Assembly: GCA_026393835.1 (NCBI GenBank) | Contig: JAPKZK010000156.1 | Span: 1-49,295, forward strand | Length of the DNA stretch: 49,295 nucleotides | DNA from: Candidatus Aminicenantota bacterium | GTDB taxonomy: Bacteria > Acidobacteriota > Aminicenantia > UBA2199 | Direction: 5' to 3' | Part shown: in pieces, positions 33,181 through 42,320 of the stretch | Layout: each line of letters begins with the position of its first letter | Numbering within the stretch: position 1 is the first letter of the stretch | The notes under the pieces: generated by a model | Seen by the model: only the letters and a program-made list of their open reading frames with translations | Databases searched by the model: none | Told to the model about the DNA's origin: nothing | Translations under genes and position numbers: made by a program

Positions 33181-34845
33181 ATGGACTTTCAACTGAGATC
33201 ATTACCCAATCCAATTACCCGCAAAGGTCCCGTAATTGTGATTATCATGGACGGTATCGGCATCGGGAAACACGACGGGGGAGATGCGGTTTTCCTGGCC
33301 AACACACCTGTGCTGGATTCGATTACCAAAAAATATTTAAATACAAAACTCATGGCCCACGGCACGTATGTCGGCCTCCCTTCCAATGACGACATGGGCA
33401 ACAGCGAAGTGGGACACAATGCCATTGGCGCAGGCAGAGTCTATGAACAGGGCGCAAAGCTGGTTAATAAAGCCATTAAAAATGGAACCCTCTTTGAGGG
33501 CGATACCTGGAAAAAACTTATCGCTAATTGCCAAAAAAATAACTCAGCACTTCATTTTATCGGTTTGCTTTCCGACGGAAACGTCCATTCCCACATCGAT
33601 CAACTTAAAGCGTTGATCGCCCATGCCGCTGCCGAAGGAATCAAGCAAGTTTATCTCCATGCGCTCCTAGATGGGCGAGATGTACCTCCCACTTCCGCCC
33701 CTCACTATATCAATGAAATTGAAACCTTTTTGGCCGGTTTCAATGTTGGCGATAGAAGATATAAAATCGCTTCCGGCGGCGGCCGGATGAAAATCACCAT
33801 GGACCGGTACCAGGCGGATTGGGGCATGGTGGAACTGGGCTGGAAGACACATGTGGAAGGAAACGGCCGGTATTTTAATTCAGCCCTTGAAGCCGTGGAA
33901 ACCCTCCGGCAAGAGACCGGCGCCGATGATCAATTCATGGCCCCTTTCGTCATCGCCGAAAACGGAAAACCAGTCGGTAAAATTAAAAATGGCGATTCGG
34001 TTATATTATTTAACTTCCGCGGCGACCGCGCCATTGAGATTTCAAAGGCTTTCGAAGATAAAAATCTTAAATATAAAAAAGAAAATGAAGAGATTACGTT
34101 TAAAAGGAACTTCTTCCCCCAGGTGGAATACGCCGGCATGATGCAATACGACGGCGACCTCTTGATTCCGAAACAGTTCCTTGTATCGCCCCCCTTTATC
34201 GAACGAACCATGGGCGAGTACCTGGCTAAAAACAATATCTTTCAATTTGCCATATCTGAGACACAAAAATTCGGCCATGTCACCTATTTCTGGAATGGAA
34301 ACAGGAGCGGAAAATTTTCTGAAGAATTTGAAGATTATGAAAATATCCCCTCGGATGCCGTACCCTTTGAACAAAAACCCCGGATGAAATCGGCAGAGAT
34401 TGCCGATAAAACCATCGAATGGTTAAGATCAGGGAAATATAAACATGGCAGGATTAATTTTCCCAACGGGGATATGGTGGGCCATACAGGGGATATCGAC
34501 GCCACCCGTATCGCTGTCGAATCCGTGGACCTGGCATTGGGAAGGATACTTAAAGCAATCGAAGAAATCGGCGGCATCGCTCTGGTTACGGCAGACCACG
34601 GGAATTCTGATCAAATGTATGAATACGATGATAATGGAAATATCCAGTTGGATAAGGTAAGAACCAGCCACTCCCTTAACCCGGTTCCTTTTATTATATA
34701 CGATCCCTCTTTTAAAGGAGAATATCAGTTAAACCTCAATTTAAGAAAACCGGGATTGAGCAATATTGCGGCTACTGTTTTTAATCTGCTGGGTTATTAC
34801 CCACCGGATGATTATGATGAATCGCTGATAACGATGAATTGCTAA
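33181..34845 (+). CDS. gpmI: 2,3-bisphosphoglycerate-independent phosphoglycerate mutase
   Basis: Interconverts 3- and 2-phosphoglycerate with two metal ions and a phosphoserine intermediate. At 554 residues it is slightly long for the family (about 510-550). Visible are VIIMDGIGIGKHDGGDAV (metal Asp), NDDMGNSEVGHN with the catalytic Ser, GLLSDGNVHSH, LLDGRDVPPTSA, the alkaline-phosphatase-like ALVTADHGNSDQM, and TSHSLNPVPF. AAGGGGGG precedes the ATG. It lies 46 bases after the enolase-like gene. Confidence 0.95.
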   Translation: MDFQLRSLPNPITRKGPVIVIIMDGIGIGKHDGGDAVFLANTPVLDSITKKYLNTKLMAHGTYVGLPSNDDMGNSEVGHNAIGAGRVYEQGAKLVNKAIKNGTLFEGDTWKKLIANCQKNNSALHFIGLLSDGNVHSHIDQLKALIAHAAAEGIKQVYLHALLDGRDVPPTSAPHYINEIETFLAGFNVGDRRYKIASGGGRMKITMDRYQADWGMVELGWKTHVEGNGRYFNSALEAVETLRQETGADDQFMAPFVIAENGKPVGKIKNGDSVILFNFRGDRAIEISKAFEDKNLKYKKENEEITFKRNFFPQVEYAGMMQYDGDLLIPKQFLVSPPFIERTMGEYLAKNNIFQFAISETQKFGHVTYFWNGNRSGKFSEEFEDYENIPSDAVPFEQKPRMKSAEIADKTIEWLRSGKYKHGRINFPNGDMVGHTGDIDATRIAVESVDLALGRILKAIEEIGGIALVTADHGNSDQMYEYDDNGNIQLDKVRTSHSLNPVPFIIYDPSFKGEYQLNLNLRKPGLSNIAATVFNLLGYYPPDDYDESLITMNC

Positions 34846-34876
34846 TATAACCCGGATAGCATACCCTTTTTTATCG

Positions 34877-35293
34877 CTATGTTTTTTCGCTTACAATCTC
34901 ACCATTCTTAAACACTACGGTATAAACGATGTTCTCCTCTTTGTCCGCACACAACTGTATGGTCAGCTCTTCATCACCCCATTTATTGGATAACTTTAAC
35001 CCCGCATAACGAACAATTTTTGCGAAATCCTTTTTCTCGGTCCTTTTATCGTAAATGATAATGACCTTGTTCTCCACCGGCAGAACCTTCAACTCCATAA
35101 CCCCCTCGGTGGTTTTTAAATATTTCAGGGTCGTCTCCATCAACCGGGGCTTGTCCGTCACTTTATCCTTACTGATGGTGACCAACAGGAAAGCAACAGC
35201 CAACAAGGCCAACCCCCCTGCCACAGCATAAATCATCTTGTTGGTCTTCAAGGGATTGACCTTCTTTTTAAGTTTCACTCTTAATTTACCCAT
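34877..35293 (-). CDS. Single-pass membrane protein of unknown function
   Basis: 138 residues from ATG 35293, chosen for the GGAAGGG just upstream; an ATG at 35329 would add 12 residues. A basic N-terminus (GKLRVKLKKKVN) is followed by one hydrophobic helix (MIYAVAGGLALLAVAFLLVTI). A soluble domain of about 95 residues, predicted to lie outside the membrane, is rich in beta-strand (MELKVLPVENKVIIIYDKR). I do not recognise a family. It lies 123 bases downstream of the MoxR-like gene, separated by a dispersed repeat. Confidence 0.7.
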   Translation of the reverse strand: MGKLRVKLKKKVNPLKTNKMIYAVAGGLALLAVAFLLVTISKDKVTDKPRLMETTLKYLKTTEGVMELKVLPVENKVIIIYDKRTEKKDFAKIVRYAGLKLSNKWGDEELTIQLCADKEENIVYTVVFKNGEIVSEKT

Positions 35294-35321
35294 TTTCCCT
35301 TCCTGCAATGATGTAAAAACT

Positions 35322-35412
35322 GCCACCAAGGCACAAAGGCACGAAGAAACACCAAGGGGTTTATTATAAAAAAATCCCTGGCGCCCTGGCGTCCTGGTGG
35401 CAAAGTTTTCAT
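35322..35412. repeat. Dispersed repeat, GCACAAAG type (copy B)
   Basis: Begins GCCACCAAGGCACAAAGGCA, carries the GGGGTTTATTATAAAAAAATCC centre and ends TGGTGGCAAAGTTTTCAT, close to copy A at 14470-14573. The two ends are partly complementary (GCCACCA...TGGTGGC), so it can fold back on itself. It lies directly after the moxR stop. Confidence 0.8.
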
Positions 35413-35416
35413 TTTA

Positions 35417-36418
<1,002 letters not shown>

Positions 36419-36431
36419 TCATTACCTCCTA

Positions 36432-37196
36432 TTATTGTCTTATTGTCCTTGAAATACCTTTTAAATTTTTTTCCCTGAAATCCGAACCGCCGATTTGAAT
36501 GATATCGGTCATTTCATACAACCGACTCCGGATGAGATTACCGACTCTTTCTTCCAGGGAAAATTGCTTAACCTCGGTGCTTTTCGAAGCGTCTTTCGCA
36601 TCGAAGTAATTGGTGGCGCAAACCGTGATTTTATTGCTATTATACCTGGTGTTAAATATGTAATAAATATTTTCATATATCCAGGGAGTTAATTTATCTA
36701 AAACCGTGGTTCCCAACTCATCAAATAATAAAAGCTCCACATCGGCTAATTGATCGATCAACCGGTTGATGGTTGAAAAGTCCCGCGTGATCATGTGCTC
36801 ACCGGAACGCATCTCCCGCACCAGGCTGTTTTGGTCGATATAATAAGCGGAAATATTTTTCTTTTCTATCAATTCGTATCCAATGGCGCACAGAAGCGTT
36901 GTTTTGCCGCGGCCGGCTTCTCCCTGGAATAAAAGGCCCTTTTTGACGGCTGGATAATCTTCGATAAACTTCTGCGCGGCTTTTTTGGCCAACGCCTGGG
37001 AGGGGTTGGCCGCGTCCGGTTGGAACGCCCATTCCAACTTACGCTCCAGGAATTTTGGCGGAATGTGTGCTTTATCTGCTTTGGTTAACAGGATATCGGT
37101 CTTAATGCAGTCGCATTTTTGCACAAACTCCCGGTCTTCTTTTTTAACGGTCACCCAGCCGGTGCCGCTGCACTTGCCGCAAATTTCTTCTTTCAA
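36432..37196 (-). CDS. DnaC/IstB-like ATPase with N-terminal zinc-finger motif
   Basis: 254 residues. The N-terminus has Cys pairs (CGKCSGTGWV, then CDCIK) that could bind zinc, as in DnaC/DnaI-like proteins and DnaJ-type zinc ribbons. The AAA+ core follows: Walker A QGEAGRGKTTL, Walker B VELLLFDELGTTVLD, sensor ITVCATNYFDA, and a closing LEERVGNLIRSRLYEM arginine region. Such proteins load replicative helicases or assist transposases; there is no transposase here. The start is a TTG whose bases overlap the sigma-factor stop (TTGA, 37193-37196), indicating translational coupling. Confidence 0.85.
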   Translation of the reverse strand: MKEEICGKCSGTGWVTVKKEDREFVQKCDCIKTDILLTKADKAHIPPKFLERKLEWAFQPDAANPSQALAKKAAQKFIEDYPAVKKGLLFQGEAGRGKTTLLCAIGYELIEKKNISAYYIDQNSLVREMRSGEHMITRDFSTINRLIDQLADVELLLFDELGTTVLDKLTPWIYENIYYIFNTRYNSNKITVCATNYFDAKDASKSTEVKQFSLEERVGNLIRSRLYEMTDIIQIGGSDFREKNLKGISRTIRQ

Positions 37197-38041
37197 TTTA
37201 ATACACCGTATATTCCTTGATGCTTCAGTTTGTCTTTTAGTTTTTTCAGGGCTTTCAGTTCGATGCGCCGAATCCCTTCGGGACTCATGCTCATCTTTTT
37301 GGCAATCTCCCTTAATTTCAGGGGGTCTGTTTCCTGGAACCCGTACCTTAATTTGATCACCTGCGCTTCCTTTTCCGTCAACTCTTCGACATCTTCACGC
37401 ACCAGGTCGCGGGTGGAGAGACCGATCATGATATCCTGGGGGTCGATGGAAGTCTTGTCCGGGAGAAGGGCGGAAAGAGACGGATGATCATCATCGTTAT
37501 CGGTTTTATCGAGAGAGATGATCTCGTCCGGCACCGACAACAAGACTTTTACTTTTTTTTCCGGTATATCCAGCTCTTTGGCCAGTTCCTTTTCCGTGGG
37601 CCTTCGTTTCAATTTTTTAGTGAGGTTAAAATAGACTTTTTTGAAATTAAGGTAGTTATTGTAAAAGATATCGGGGAAAGAGATGATCTTCTGGTTTTTG
37701 GAGAGATAACGCCGGATTTCGCTGCGCACCCACCACAGGGCATAGGTATAAAACCGGTTTTCGCGGGCGGGATCGAAACGTTTTAACGCTTCGATAAGTC
37801 CCTTGTTCCCTTCGTTCACCAGGTCCAGGAAATTATCTTCCTTAAAATAGTATTTTAACGCCTCTTTAACCACCAGTTTCTGGTTGGCCACGATTATTTT
37901 TTTAAAGGCTTCTTCATCCCCGCTTTTGGCTTTGACGATTAATACTTTTTCTTCCTCCGGGCCCAGGATAGAGATCTTTTTGACCTGTTGGAAGTATAAG
38001 TTTAAAGAATCCAGGGATTCTTTACCGCTTGTTTTCGCCAT
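37193..38041 (-). CDS. RNA polymerase sigma factor, sigma-70 family (RpoH/SigA-related)
   Basis: 282 residues. Region 1.2-2.1 starts SLNLYFQQVKKISILGPEEE. Region 2 contains FLDLVNEGNKGLIEALKRFDP and YTYALWWVRSEIRRYL, which bind core polymerase and the -10. Region 3 follows, with region 4 at the end (LTEKEAQVIKLRYGF, LREIAKKMSMSPEGIRRIE) for -35 recognition. It lacks the long 1.1 region of primary sigma factors. It lies directly after hspR (20-base overlap) and dnaJ, so it is probably a stress sigma factor of sigma-32 type, though a flagellar or general-stress role is possible. Confidence 0.9.
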   Translation of the reverse strand: MAKTSGKESLDSLNLYFQQVKKISILGPEEEKVLIVKAKSGDEEAFKKIIVANQKLVVKEALKYYFKEDNFLDLVNEGNKGLIEALKRFDPARENRFYTYALWWVRSEIRRYLSKNQKIISFPDIFYNNYLNFKKVYFNLTKKLKRRPTEKELAKELDIPEKKVKVLLSVPDEIISLDKTDNDDDHPSLSALLPDKTSIDPQDIMIGLSTRDLVREDVEELTEKEAQVIKLRYGFQETDPLKLREIAKKMSMSPEGIRRIELKALKKLKDKLKHQGIYGVLN

Positions 38042-38411
38042 CTTTAAATACCGCCACCTTTGAAGAGGAAAATTTTACAAGGGCTTTTGTCTTCTGGTCG
38101 AAAAGGTTTTCTTTGCCGGAGAAGAACTCTTTTCTTAATTCTTCCAGGAATTTGGCAAACTCCTCTTGCATTTTCTCCATCTTCATTTTTAAATCGTAAA
38201 TAATCTCGATGCCCGCCAGGTTTACACCCATGTCCCTGGAAAGATTAAGGATGAATTCCAGTTTTTTGAGGTCTTCATCGGTGTAATACCTGGTATTGCC
38301 TTTGGACCTGGAGGGCCGTAAAAGCCCCTCTCGCTCATACAAACGCAGGGTTTGGGGGTGGATATTGTACTTTGAGGCCACCGCCGAAATTAAATAGGTT
38401 TTTTCTTTCAT
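38022..38411 (-). CDS. hspR: MerR-family heat-shock regulator, HspR-like
   Basis: 129 residues. The N-terminal MerR helix-turn-helix is clear: YLISAVASKYNIHPQTLRLY, EREGLLRPSRSKGNTRYY, LEFILNLSRDMGVNLAGIE. The C-terminal region is a coiled coil (MKMEKMQEEFAKFLEELRKE). HspR proteins repress dnaK/dnaJ/clpB operons and often share an operon with dnaJ, as here; the gene overlaps dnaJ by four bases. Proposed target: its own operon through the palindrome at 39537-39557. The symbol is by similarity and context. Confidence 0.8.
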   Translation of the reverse strand: MKEKTYLISAVASKYNIHPQTLRLYEREGLLRPSRSKGNTRYYTDEDLKKLEFILNLSRDMGVNLAGIEIIYDLKMKMEKMQEEFAKFLEELRKEFFSGKENLFDQKTKALVKFSSSKVAVFKDGENKR

Positions 38412-39514
38412 GGCTCGAATTCTTGCCTGGGGTTATAGGGGGCTTTGCTTTCGATTTTTTGCAATAATCTCCTGACTTCGATATCGGTAGTGGGGGGGGG
38501 CACGATTTTTATTTCCACTACCATATCGCCTTTGGCCTTGCTTTTGGGATTAAGGATGCCTTTGCCTTTTAATCTCATTTTTAAACCGGAGGCCGTACCG
38601 GGGGGAATTTTCAGCAGGGTTGCGCCCTCCAGGGACGGGACTTCGATTTTTGCCCCCATGGCCGCTTCCAGGTAGGTGACCGGGAGTAGGATTTCCAGGT
38701 TGGACCCGCTTCGTTTAAAGTATTTATGGGGGCTAACATTGATGCTGATGACCAGGTCGCCCGGGGGACCGCCATATCTACCGGCATTGCCTTTATGGGG
38801 AATCCTGACTTTGGAATTATCGTCGACGCCGGCCGGTAACCGGGTCCTGATTTTGGTTACCATGTCGGTGCGTCCGTCCCCGTCGCAGGCCCGGCAAGTA
38901 TTGCCCGGCAGGTAGCCGGCGCCGCCGCAGTTGCCGCAAGGGGCGGCAAACTTCATAAACCCGGATTGTTGTTGAACCCGGCCGCTGCCGTTACATACCG
39001 AGCAGGTAACATTGGCGGAATTTTGTTCGATGCCTTTGCCTTTACATGTCCCGCATACTTCCTTGCGTACGATTTGGATAGGGGTTTCGATGCCGTTGGC
39101 GGCGTCCAGGAAGCTCAGGTTTATGGCATAGTGGAGGTCTTCACCCCGTTCCGGCCGGCGTCCTTTATTCCTGGCGCGACCGGGCGCGCCGCCGAAAATG
39201 GTTTCCATTATATCGCCGAAAGAACTGGAACCGGTGGTGGTGAAATCGAAACCTTCGAATCCGGACGGGGTTCTTCCGCCGGTGCGAAAGTTCGGGCCGG
39301 TGCTGCCGAAGGTGTCGTATTGACTTCTTTTCTGGGTATCTTTCAAGATTTCATAGGCCTCGGTAATTTCTTTGAATTTTTTTTCCGACATTTTGTCGCC
39401 GGGATTCAAATCCGGGTGGTATTTCCGCGCCAGTTTCCGGTAGGCTTTTTTTATCTCGGCTAAGGAGGCCCTTTTGCCGACGCCAAGGGTTTTGTAATAG
39501 TCGTTCATGGCCAT
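38408..39514 (-). CDS. dnaJ: Chaperone DnaJ (Hsp40)
   Basis: 368 residues: J domain (residues about 5-70, with the HPD motif in KYHPDLNPGD), a Gly/Phe-rich region with FEGFDFTTTG, and four zinc-binding CxxCxGxG repeats (CGTCKGKG, CSVCNGSG, CGNCGGAG, CRACDGDG). The C-terminal peptide-binding domains have VRIPHKGNAGRYGGPPGDL. It stimulates DnaK ATPase and delivers unfolded clients. Two start codons are in frame: ATG 39514 (MAMNDYY) and ATG 39508 (MNDYYKTLGV). The -10 box ends one base before 39514, so transcription probably starts at about 39508 and that ATG is likely used without a leader. dnaK and grpE are not in the window. Confidence 0.95.
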   Translation of the reverse strand: MAMNDYYKTLGVGKRASLAEIKKAYRKLARKYHPDLNPGDKMSEKKFKEITEAYEILKDTQKRSQYDTFGSTGPNFRTGGRTPSGFEGFDFTTTGSSSFGDIMETIFGGAPGRARNKGRRPERGEDLHYAINLSFLDAANGIETPIQIVRKEVCGTCKGKGIEQNSANVTCSVCNGSGRVQQQSGFMKFAAPCGNCGGAGYLPGNTCRACDGDGRTDMVTKIRTRLPAGVDDNSKVRIPHKGNAGRYGGPPGDLVISINVSPHKYFKRSGSNLEILLPVTYLEAAMGAKIEVPSLEGATLLKIPPGTASGLKMRLKGKGILNPKSKAKGDMVVEIKIVPPPTTDIEVRRLLQKIESKAPYNPRQEFEP

Positions 39515-39515
39515 G

Positions 39516-39544
39516 ATTTTACTTTAGAATGGTCAAAAAATCAA
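39516..39544 (-). promoter_or_regulatory. dnaJ operon promoter
   Basis: Minus strand: TTGATT (39544-39539), 17 bases, TAAAAT (39521-39516). The -10 is immediately before the start codons, so the transcript would be leaderless. The -35 lies inside the palindrome at 39537-39557. Confidence 0.65.
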
Positions 39545-39557
39545 GCCTCTTGATTTT
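39537..39557. promoter_or_regulatory. Perfect palindrome over the dnaJ -35 box (operator and/or terminator)
   Basis: AAAATCAAG, CCT, CTTGATTTT: two 9-bp arms around a 3-bp centre. It covers the dnaJ -35 box, an ideal place for a repressor such as the HspR-like protein encoded next. It differs from the actinobacterial HAIR site (CTTGAGT-N7-ACTCAAG) in half-site order. On the minus strand it is followed by T6, so it could also terminate the FlbD-like gene, whose stop codon lies inside it. Confidence 0.6.
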
Positions 39558-39918
39558 GTTCTTGTTCCAGGTCCGGCTCTGGTTCTTGCTCTTTTTCTTT
39601 CGCCTCTTCTATCGCCCTCTCTTTTTGCTTTGCTTTTTCTTGCGCTTTTTCTCTTTCTTTTTCTTTTTCTCTTTCTTTTTCTTTTTCCAGTTCTTCCTTC
39701 TTTTTCCTCTCCCTGTCTTCTTCCCTGCGCGCCTCAGCCATGCCGAAGCGATAGGCGTCTATCTTTTGCAGCATATCGGCCGGCGTATTTTTTATAATGA
39801 TCTTTTCACCGGTGCCCATGGTGACCTCGGTTAAGTTTTCCGGGGTCAGGCCCAGGTTTTCGATCAGGGCGGAATTTAATAATATTTCCATGCCGTCTAC
39901 TCTTATTACACGTATCAT
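39541..39918 (-). CDS. FlbD-like protein with Lys/Glu-rich tail
   Basis: 125 residues. Residues 1-55 (MIRVIRVDGMEILLNSALIE, VTMGTGEKIIIKNTPADMLQKID) fit the small FlbD family linked to flagellar gene clusters. The rest is an almost unbroken series of Glu, Lys, Arg and Gln (EKEREKEKEREKAQEK) that would form a long single helix. Normal FlbD proteins are about 60-90 residues and lack this tail. No other flagellar gene is in the window. The purine-rich tail makes a CT-rich complementary run that is easily misread as a gene on the other strand. Confidence 0.68.
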   Translation of the reverse strand: MIRVIRVDGMEILLNSALIENLGLTPENLTEVTMGTGEKIIIKNTPADMLQKIDAYRFGMAEARREEDRERKKKEELEKEKEREKEKEREKAQEKAKQKERAIEEAKEKEQEPEPDLEQEQNQEA

Positions 39919-39983
39919 TTTATCTCGGCGCCTCCGTTATTTATATTTGAAATCCGCATTTCCGTTAACTTTTTCATGGGGTA

Positions 39984-40012
39984 ATAATACCACTTTTATG
40001 GTTTTTTTACAA
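39984..40012 (-). promoter_or_regulatory. Promoter of the FlbD-like gene
   Basis: Minus strand: TTGTAA (40012-40007), 17 bases, TATTAT (39989-39984). The leader to the ATG at 39918 is about 60 bases. Confidence 0.65.
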
Positions 40013-40035
40013 TCGCTAAAAAATTTTGGGGGGGT

Positions 40036-40067
40036 CCAGGGGACCCTTTTATAAAAGGGTCCCCTGG
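40036..40067 (-). terminator. Perfect 32-bp palindrome ending the acyl-CoA operon
   Basis: Arms CCAGGGGACCCTTTTA and TAAAAGGGTCCCCTGG with no spacer. On the minus strand it is followed by a C7 run, AAAA and T6. Its form and flanks resemble the palindrome at 12383-12416, oriented the same way relative to the upstream gene. Confidence 0.8.
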
Positions 40068-40071
40068 TAAT

Positions 40072-41160
40072 CTACATTTTCCCTTTGCCGCAGAAGGTGC
40101 CTTTGATCCCGGTAACGGAAGCGATCCTTTGCTCGGCATAACAAATCCCGGCCCGGTGGGAGGATCGGTTATTTTCTTCCGCATCCTTGAATATCTCCAG
40201 CACGCGGTCATATATATTCTGGGTTTTCCGTTTCACTTTTTCGCTTTTATACCCGGTTTTATAACCGAGGTATTCTTCGGATACATCGATGATGCCGCCG
40301 ACATTGATAATGAAATCGGGGGTATAGAGGATGTTTCTTTTTTTCAAGAGGGCCTCATCTTCCTCGTTTAAGAGTTGGTTATTGGCGGACCCGGCAATGA
40401 TCTCACATTGGAATTTGGCGGCTGTTTCGGGGTTAATCACGGCGCCCACGGAACAGGGGGCCAGGATATGGCATTTTTCGGTATATATTCGCTCTGTGGG
40501 AATGGTTTCAAGGCCGTCCGCCAGGGCTTTTTTTTCTTTTTCAGGATCGATGTCCGCCGCGACTACCTGGGCGCCTTTGTCCCGGGCAAAAGCGGCCAAC
40601 TGGGAACCGATCTTGCCGTAGCCCTGGATTACGATTTTTTTGCCGCTGATGTCGTCGGAGCCCCAGCGGTGTTTGGCGGCGGCCAGTAAGCCCATGAAGA
40701 CTCCGTAAGCGCACATGTAAGAGTGATTGCCGCTGCCGCCGTAATAGCCCGGCAGCCCGGTGATGTAATCGGTTTCCATTTTGATATATTCCATGGTTTC
40801 TTCGGTGACGCCGAACTCGCCGCCGGCAATGAATCTTCCTTTGAGGCTTTCGATAAACCTGCCCAGGGACCTGAACAGGGGTTCTTTTTTTTCCATTCCT
40901 TCTTGTTCGATGACGACGATGTAGCCGCCGCCGAAATTGACGCCCCCGGCGGCTGTTTTATAGGTCATGGCGGATGAGAGCCTGAGTAGATCGCCCAGGG
41001 CCTCATTTACGGATTGATATTTATAGATACGGGTGCCGCCCATGGCCGGTCCCAGGGCGGTGCTGTGGACGGCCAGGATGGCCCTTAACTTTACGGACTG
41101 GTCTGTATAAAAAGCGATCTGCTCATGGTTATGGGTTTTCATGGCTTCAAATATTTCCAT
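40072..41160 (-). CDS. Leucine/Glu/Phe/Val dehydrogenase-family protein, catalytic Lys replaced (copy 1)
   Basis: 362 residues aligning along the whole length with leucine dehydrogenase: MEIFEAMKTHNHEQIAFYTD, LGPAMGGTRIYKY, AMTYKTAAGGVNFGGG, NAD-binding VIQGYGKIGSQLA, APCSVGAVIN, IAGSANNQLL, YTPDFIINVGGII. LeuDH oxidatively deaminates branched-chain amino acids. The first conserved Lys (MTYK) is present, but the catalytic Lys of GGGK is Tyr (GGGYIV) and the Asp of the AEDVGTT-type motif is Glu (GGEFGVT). The protein may therefore be inactive, have changed chemistry, or work with the other copy. AAGGAG before 41160 sets the start; it overlaps butyrate kinase by 14 bases. Confidence 0.88.
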   Translation of the reverse strand: MEIFEAMKTHNHEQIAFYTDQSVKLRAILAVHSTALGPAMGGTRIYKYQSVNEALGDLLRLSSAMTYKTAAGGVNFGGGYIVVIEQEGMEKKEPLFRSLGRFIESLKGRFIAGGEFGVTEETMEYIKMETDYITGLPGYYGGSGNHSYMCAYGVFMGLLAAAKHRWGSDDISGKKIVIQGYGKIGSQLAAFARDKGAQVVAADIDPEKEKKALADGLETIPTERIYTEKCHILAPCSVGAVINPETAAKFQCEIIAGSANNQLLNEEDEALLKKRNILYTPDFIINVGGIIDVSEEYLGYKTGYKSEKVKRKTQNIYDRVLEIFKDAEENNRSSHRAGICYAEQRIASVTGIKGTFCGKGKM

Positions 41161-42274
41161 TGAATAACTCCTTATATTCGATCTGCTGGGGATACTCGAG
41201 GGCTTCCTCTTCTCCCCGCAAAACTCGCAGCGCGCCCTGGGCCAATGCTTTGAGTTCATCCTCGCCGGGGAAAAGTAGTATATCCCGGTCGCTGTCTTTG
41301 ACCAGGAAAGAGATTTTTTCTTTGATCAGGTCCACCAGGGGCCGGCAGTGGGCGCCGCCGCCGGTCAAGGCGATGGCATCGACTTCCCCTTTTAATATGA
41401 CGGCCATGGCGCCGATTTCTTTGGCGATCTGGTAGGCCATGGCCCGGATGATCAACCGGGATTTGGGATCGCCTTTTTGATAGCTTTCCTCCGCATCTTT
41501 GAGGCTTTTGGTTTTTAAATAGCTGTACATGCCGCCGGAACCTACCAGCATTTTTTTGGCTTGTTCCAGGGTGAGGTTATTTTTGAATAGATATTCGGTG
41601 AAATCGACCATGGGCAGGGACCCTGTTCGTTCGGGCGAGAATGGGCCGGACCCGAGGGCTTCGCTGGTGTCGATCATCCACCCTTTACGCAGGGGGGTGA
41701 CGGATATGCCGCCGCCGATGTGAACGACTATTAGATTGAGTTGGGTTAAGGGTGTTTTTAGGGTTTCCGAAGCGGCCCTGGCAATGGCTTTGATGTTCAA
41801 TGCATGCACCAGGCTCCTGCGCTTTATGGCGACGTGCCCCGATATCCTGGCCACATCTTCCATTTCATCGACGCAGGGGGGGTCCACGATATAGGACGGG
41901 ATGTTGTAATCCCAGGCGATGCCGTAGGCCAGCACGCACCCTAAATTGGCGGGGTGGTCACCCTGGACGGCTTGTCGGGCGTCGTCCAGCATTTGTTTGT
42001 TGATCTTGTAAGTCCCGCTGATAACGGGCCGGAACAATCCCCCCCTTCCTACGACACAGGACAATTGCCGGATATTGAACCCTTCTTTCCGGGTCACATT
42101 CAATATTTCCTGCTTGCGAAAGGCATATTGATCCCATACTTTTTTGAAAGTCCCGATGTCCTGGTCGTTGTGGTAGATATTCTTGCCGAATAATAGGGCC
42201 CCGTTTTCGAAAACCCCGATTTTGGTGGACGTGGAACCGGGATTTATAGTCAAAATTTTAAATTGCGGATTCAT
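41147..42274 (-). CDS. buk: Butyrate kinase
   Basis: 375 residues of the acetate/butyrate kinase (ASKHA) fold: ILTINPGSTSTKIGVF at the start, VVGRGGLFRPV, VDPPCVDEM, HIGGGISVTPLRKGW, GSGPFSPERTGSLP, and ALTGGGAHC. It makes butyrate or branched-chain acids from the acyl-phosphate with ATP formation, or the reverse. AAGGAGTTTGAAGA precedes the ATG. In the operon it would complete substrate-level phosphorylation from butyryl/isobutyryl-CoA, but the needed phosphotransbutyrylase is not in the window. Confidence 0.95.
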   Translation of the reverse strand: MNPQFKILTINPGSTSTKIGVFENGALLFGKNIYHNDQDIGTFKKVWDQYAFRKQEILNVTRKEGFNIRQLSCVVGRGGLFRPVISGTYKINKQMLDDARQAVQGDHPANLGCVLAYGIAWDYNIPSYIVDPPCVDEMEDVARISGHVAIKRRSLVHALNIKAIARAASETLKTPLTQLNLIVVHIGGGISVTPLRKGWMIDTSEALGSGPFSPERTGSLPMVDFTEYLFKNNLTLEQAKKMLVGSGGMYSYLKTKSLKDAEESYQKGDPKSRLIIRAMAYQIAKEIGAMAVILKGEVDAIALTGGGAHCRPLVDLIKEKISFLVKDSDRDILLFPGEDELKALAQGALRVLRGEEEALEYPQQIEYKELFNGNI

Positions 42275-42320
42275 TCTTCAAACTCCTTTTTTCCGGGTCG
42301 CCGTTTCATTTTCCCGCAGC

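Noticed and set aside
36432..37196. IstB helper of an insertion sequence
   Set aside because: No IstA-type transposase or terminal repeats nearby, and the gene is translationally coupled to a sigma factor.
39537..39557. A classical HAIR operator for HspR
   Set aside because: The half-sites are in the opposite order (TCAAG...CTTGA) and the spacer is 3, not 7; kept only as a candidate operator.
39529..39834. A hydrophobic Leu/Phe-rich protein on the plus strand
   Set aside because: It is the antisense shadow of the Lys/Glu-rich tail of the FlbD-like gene.
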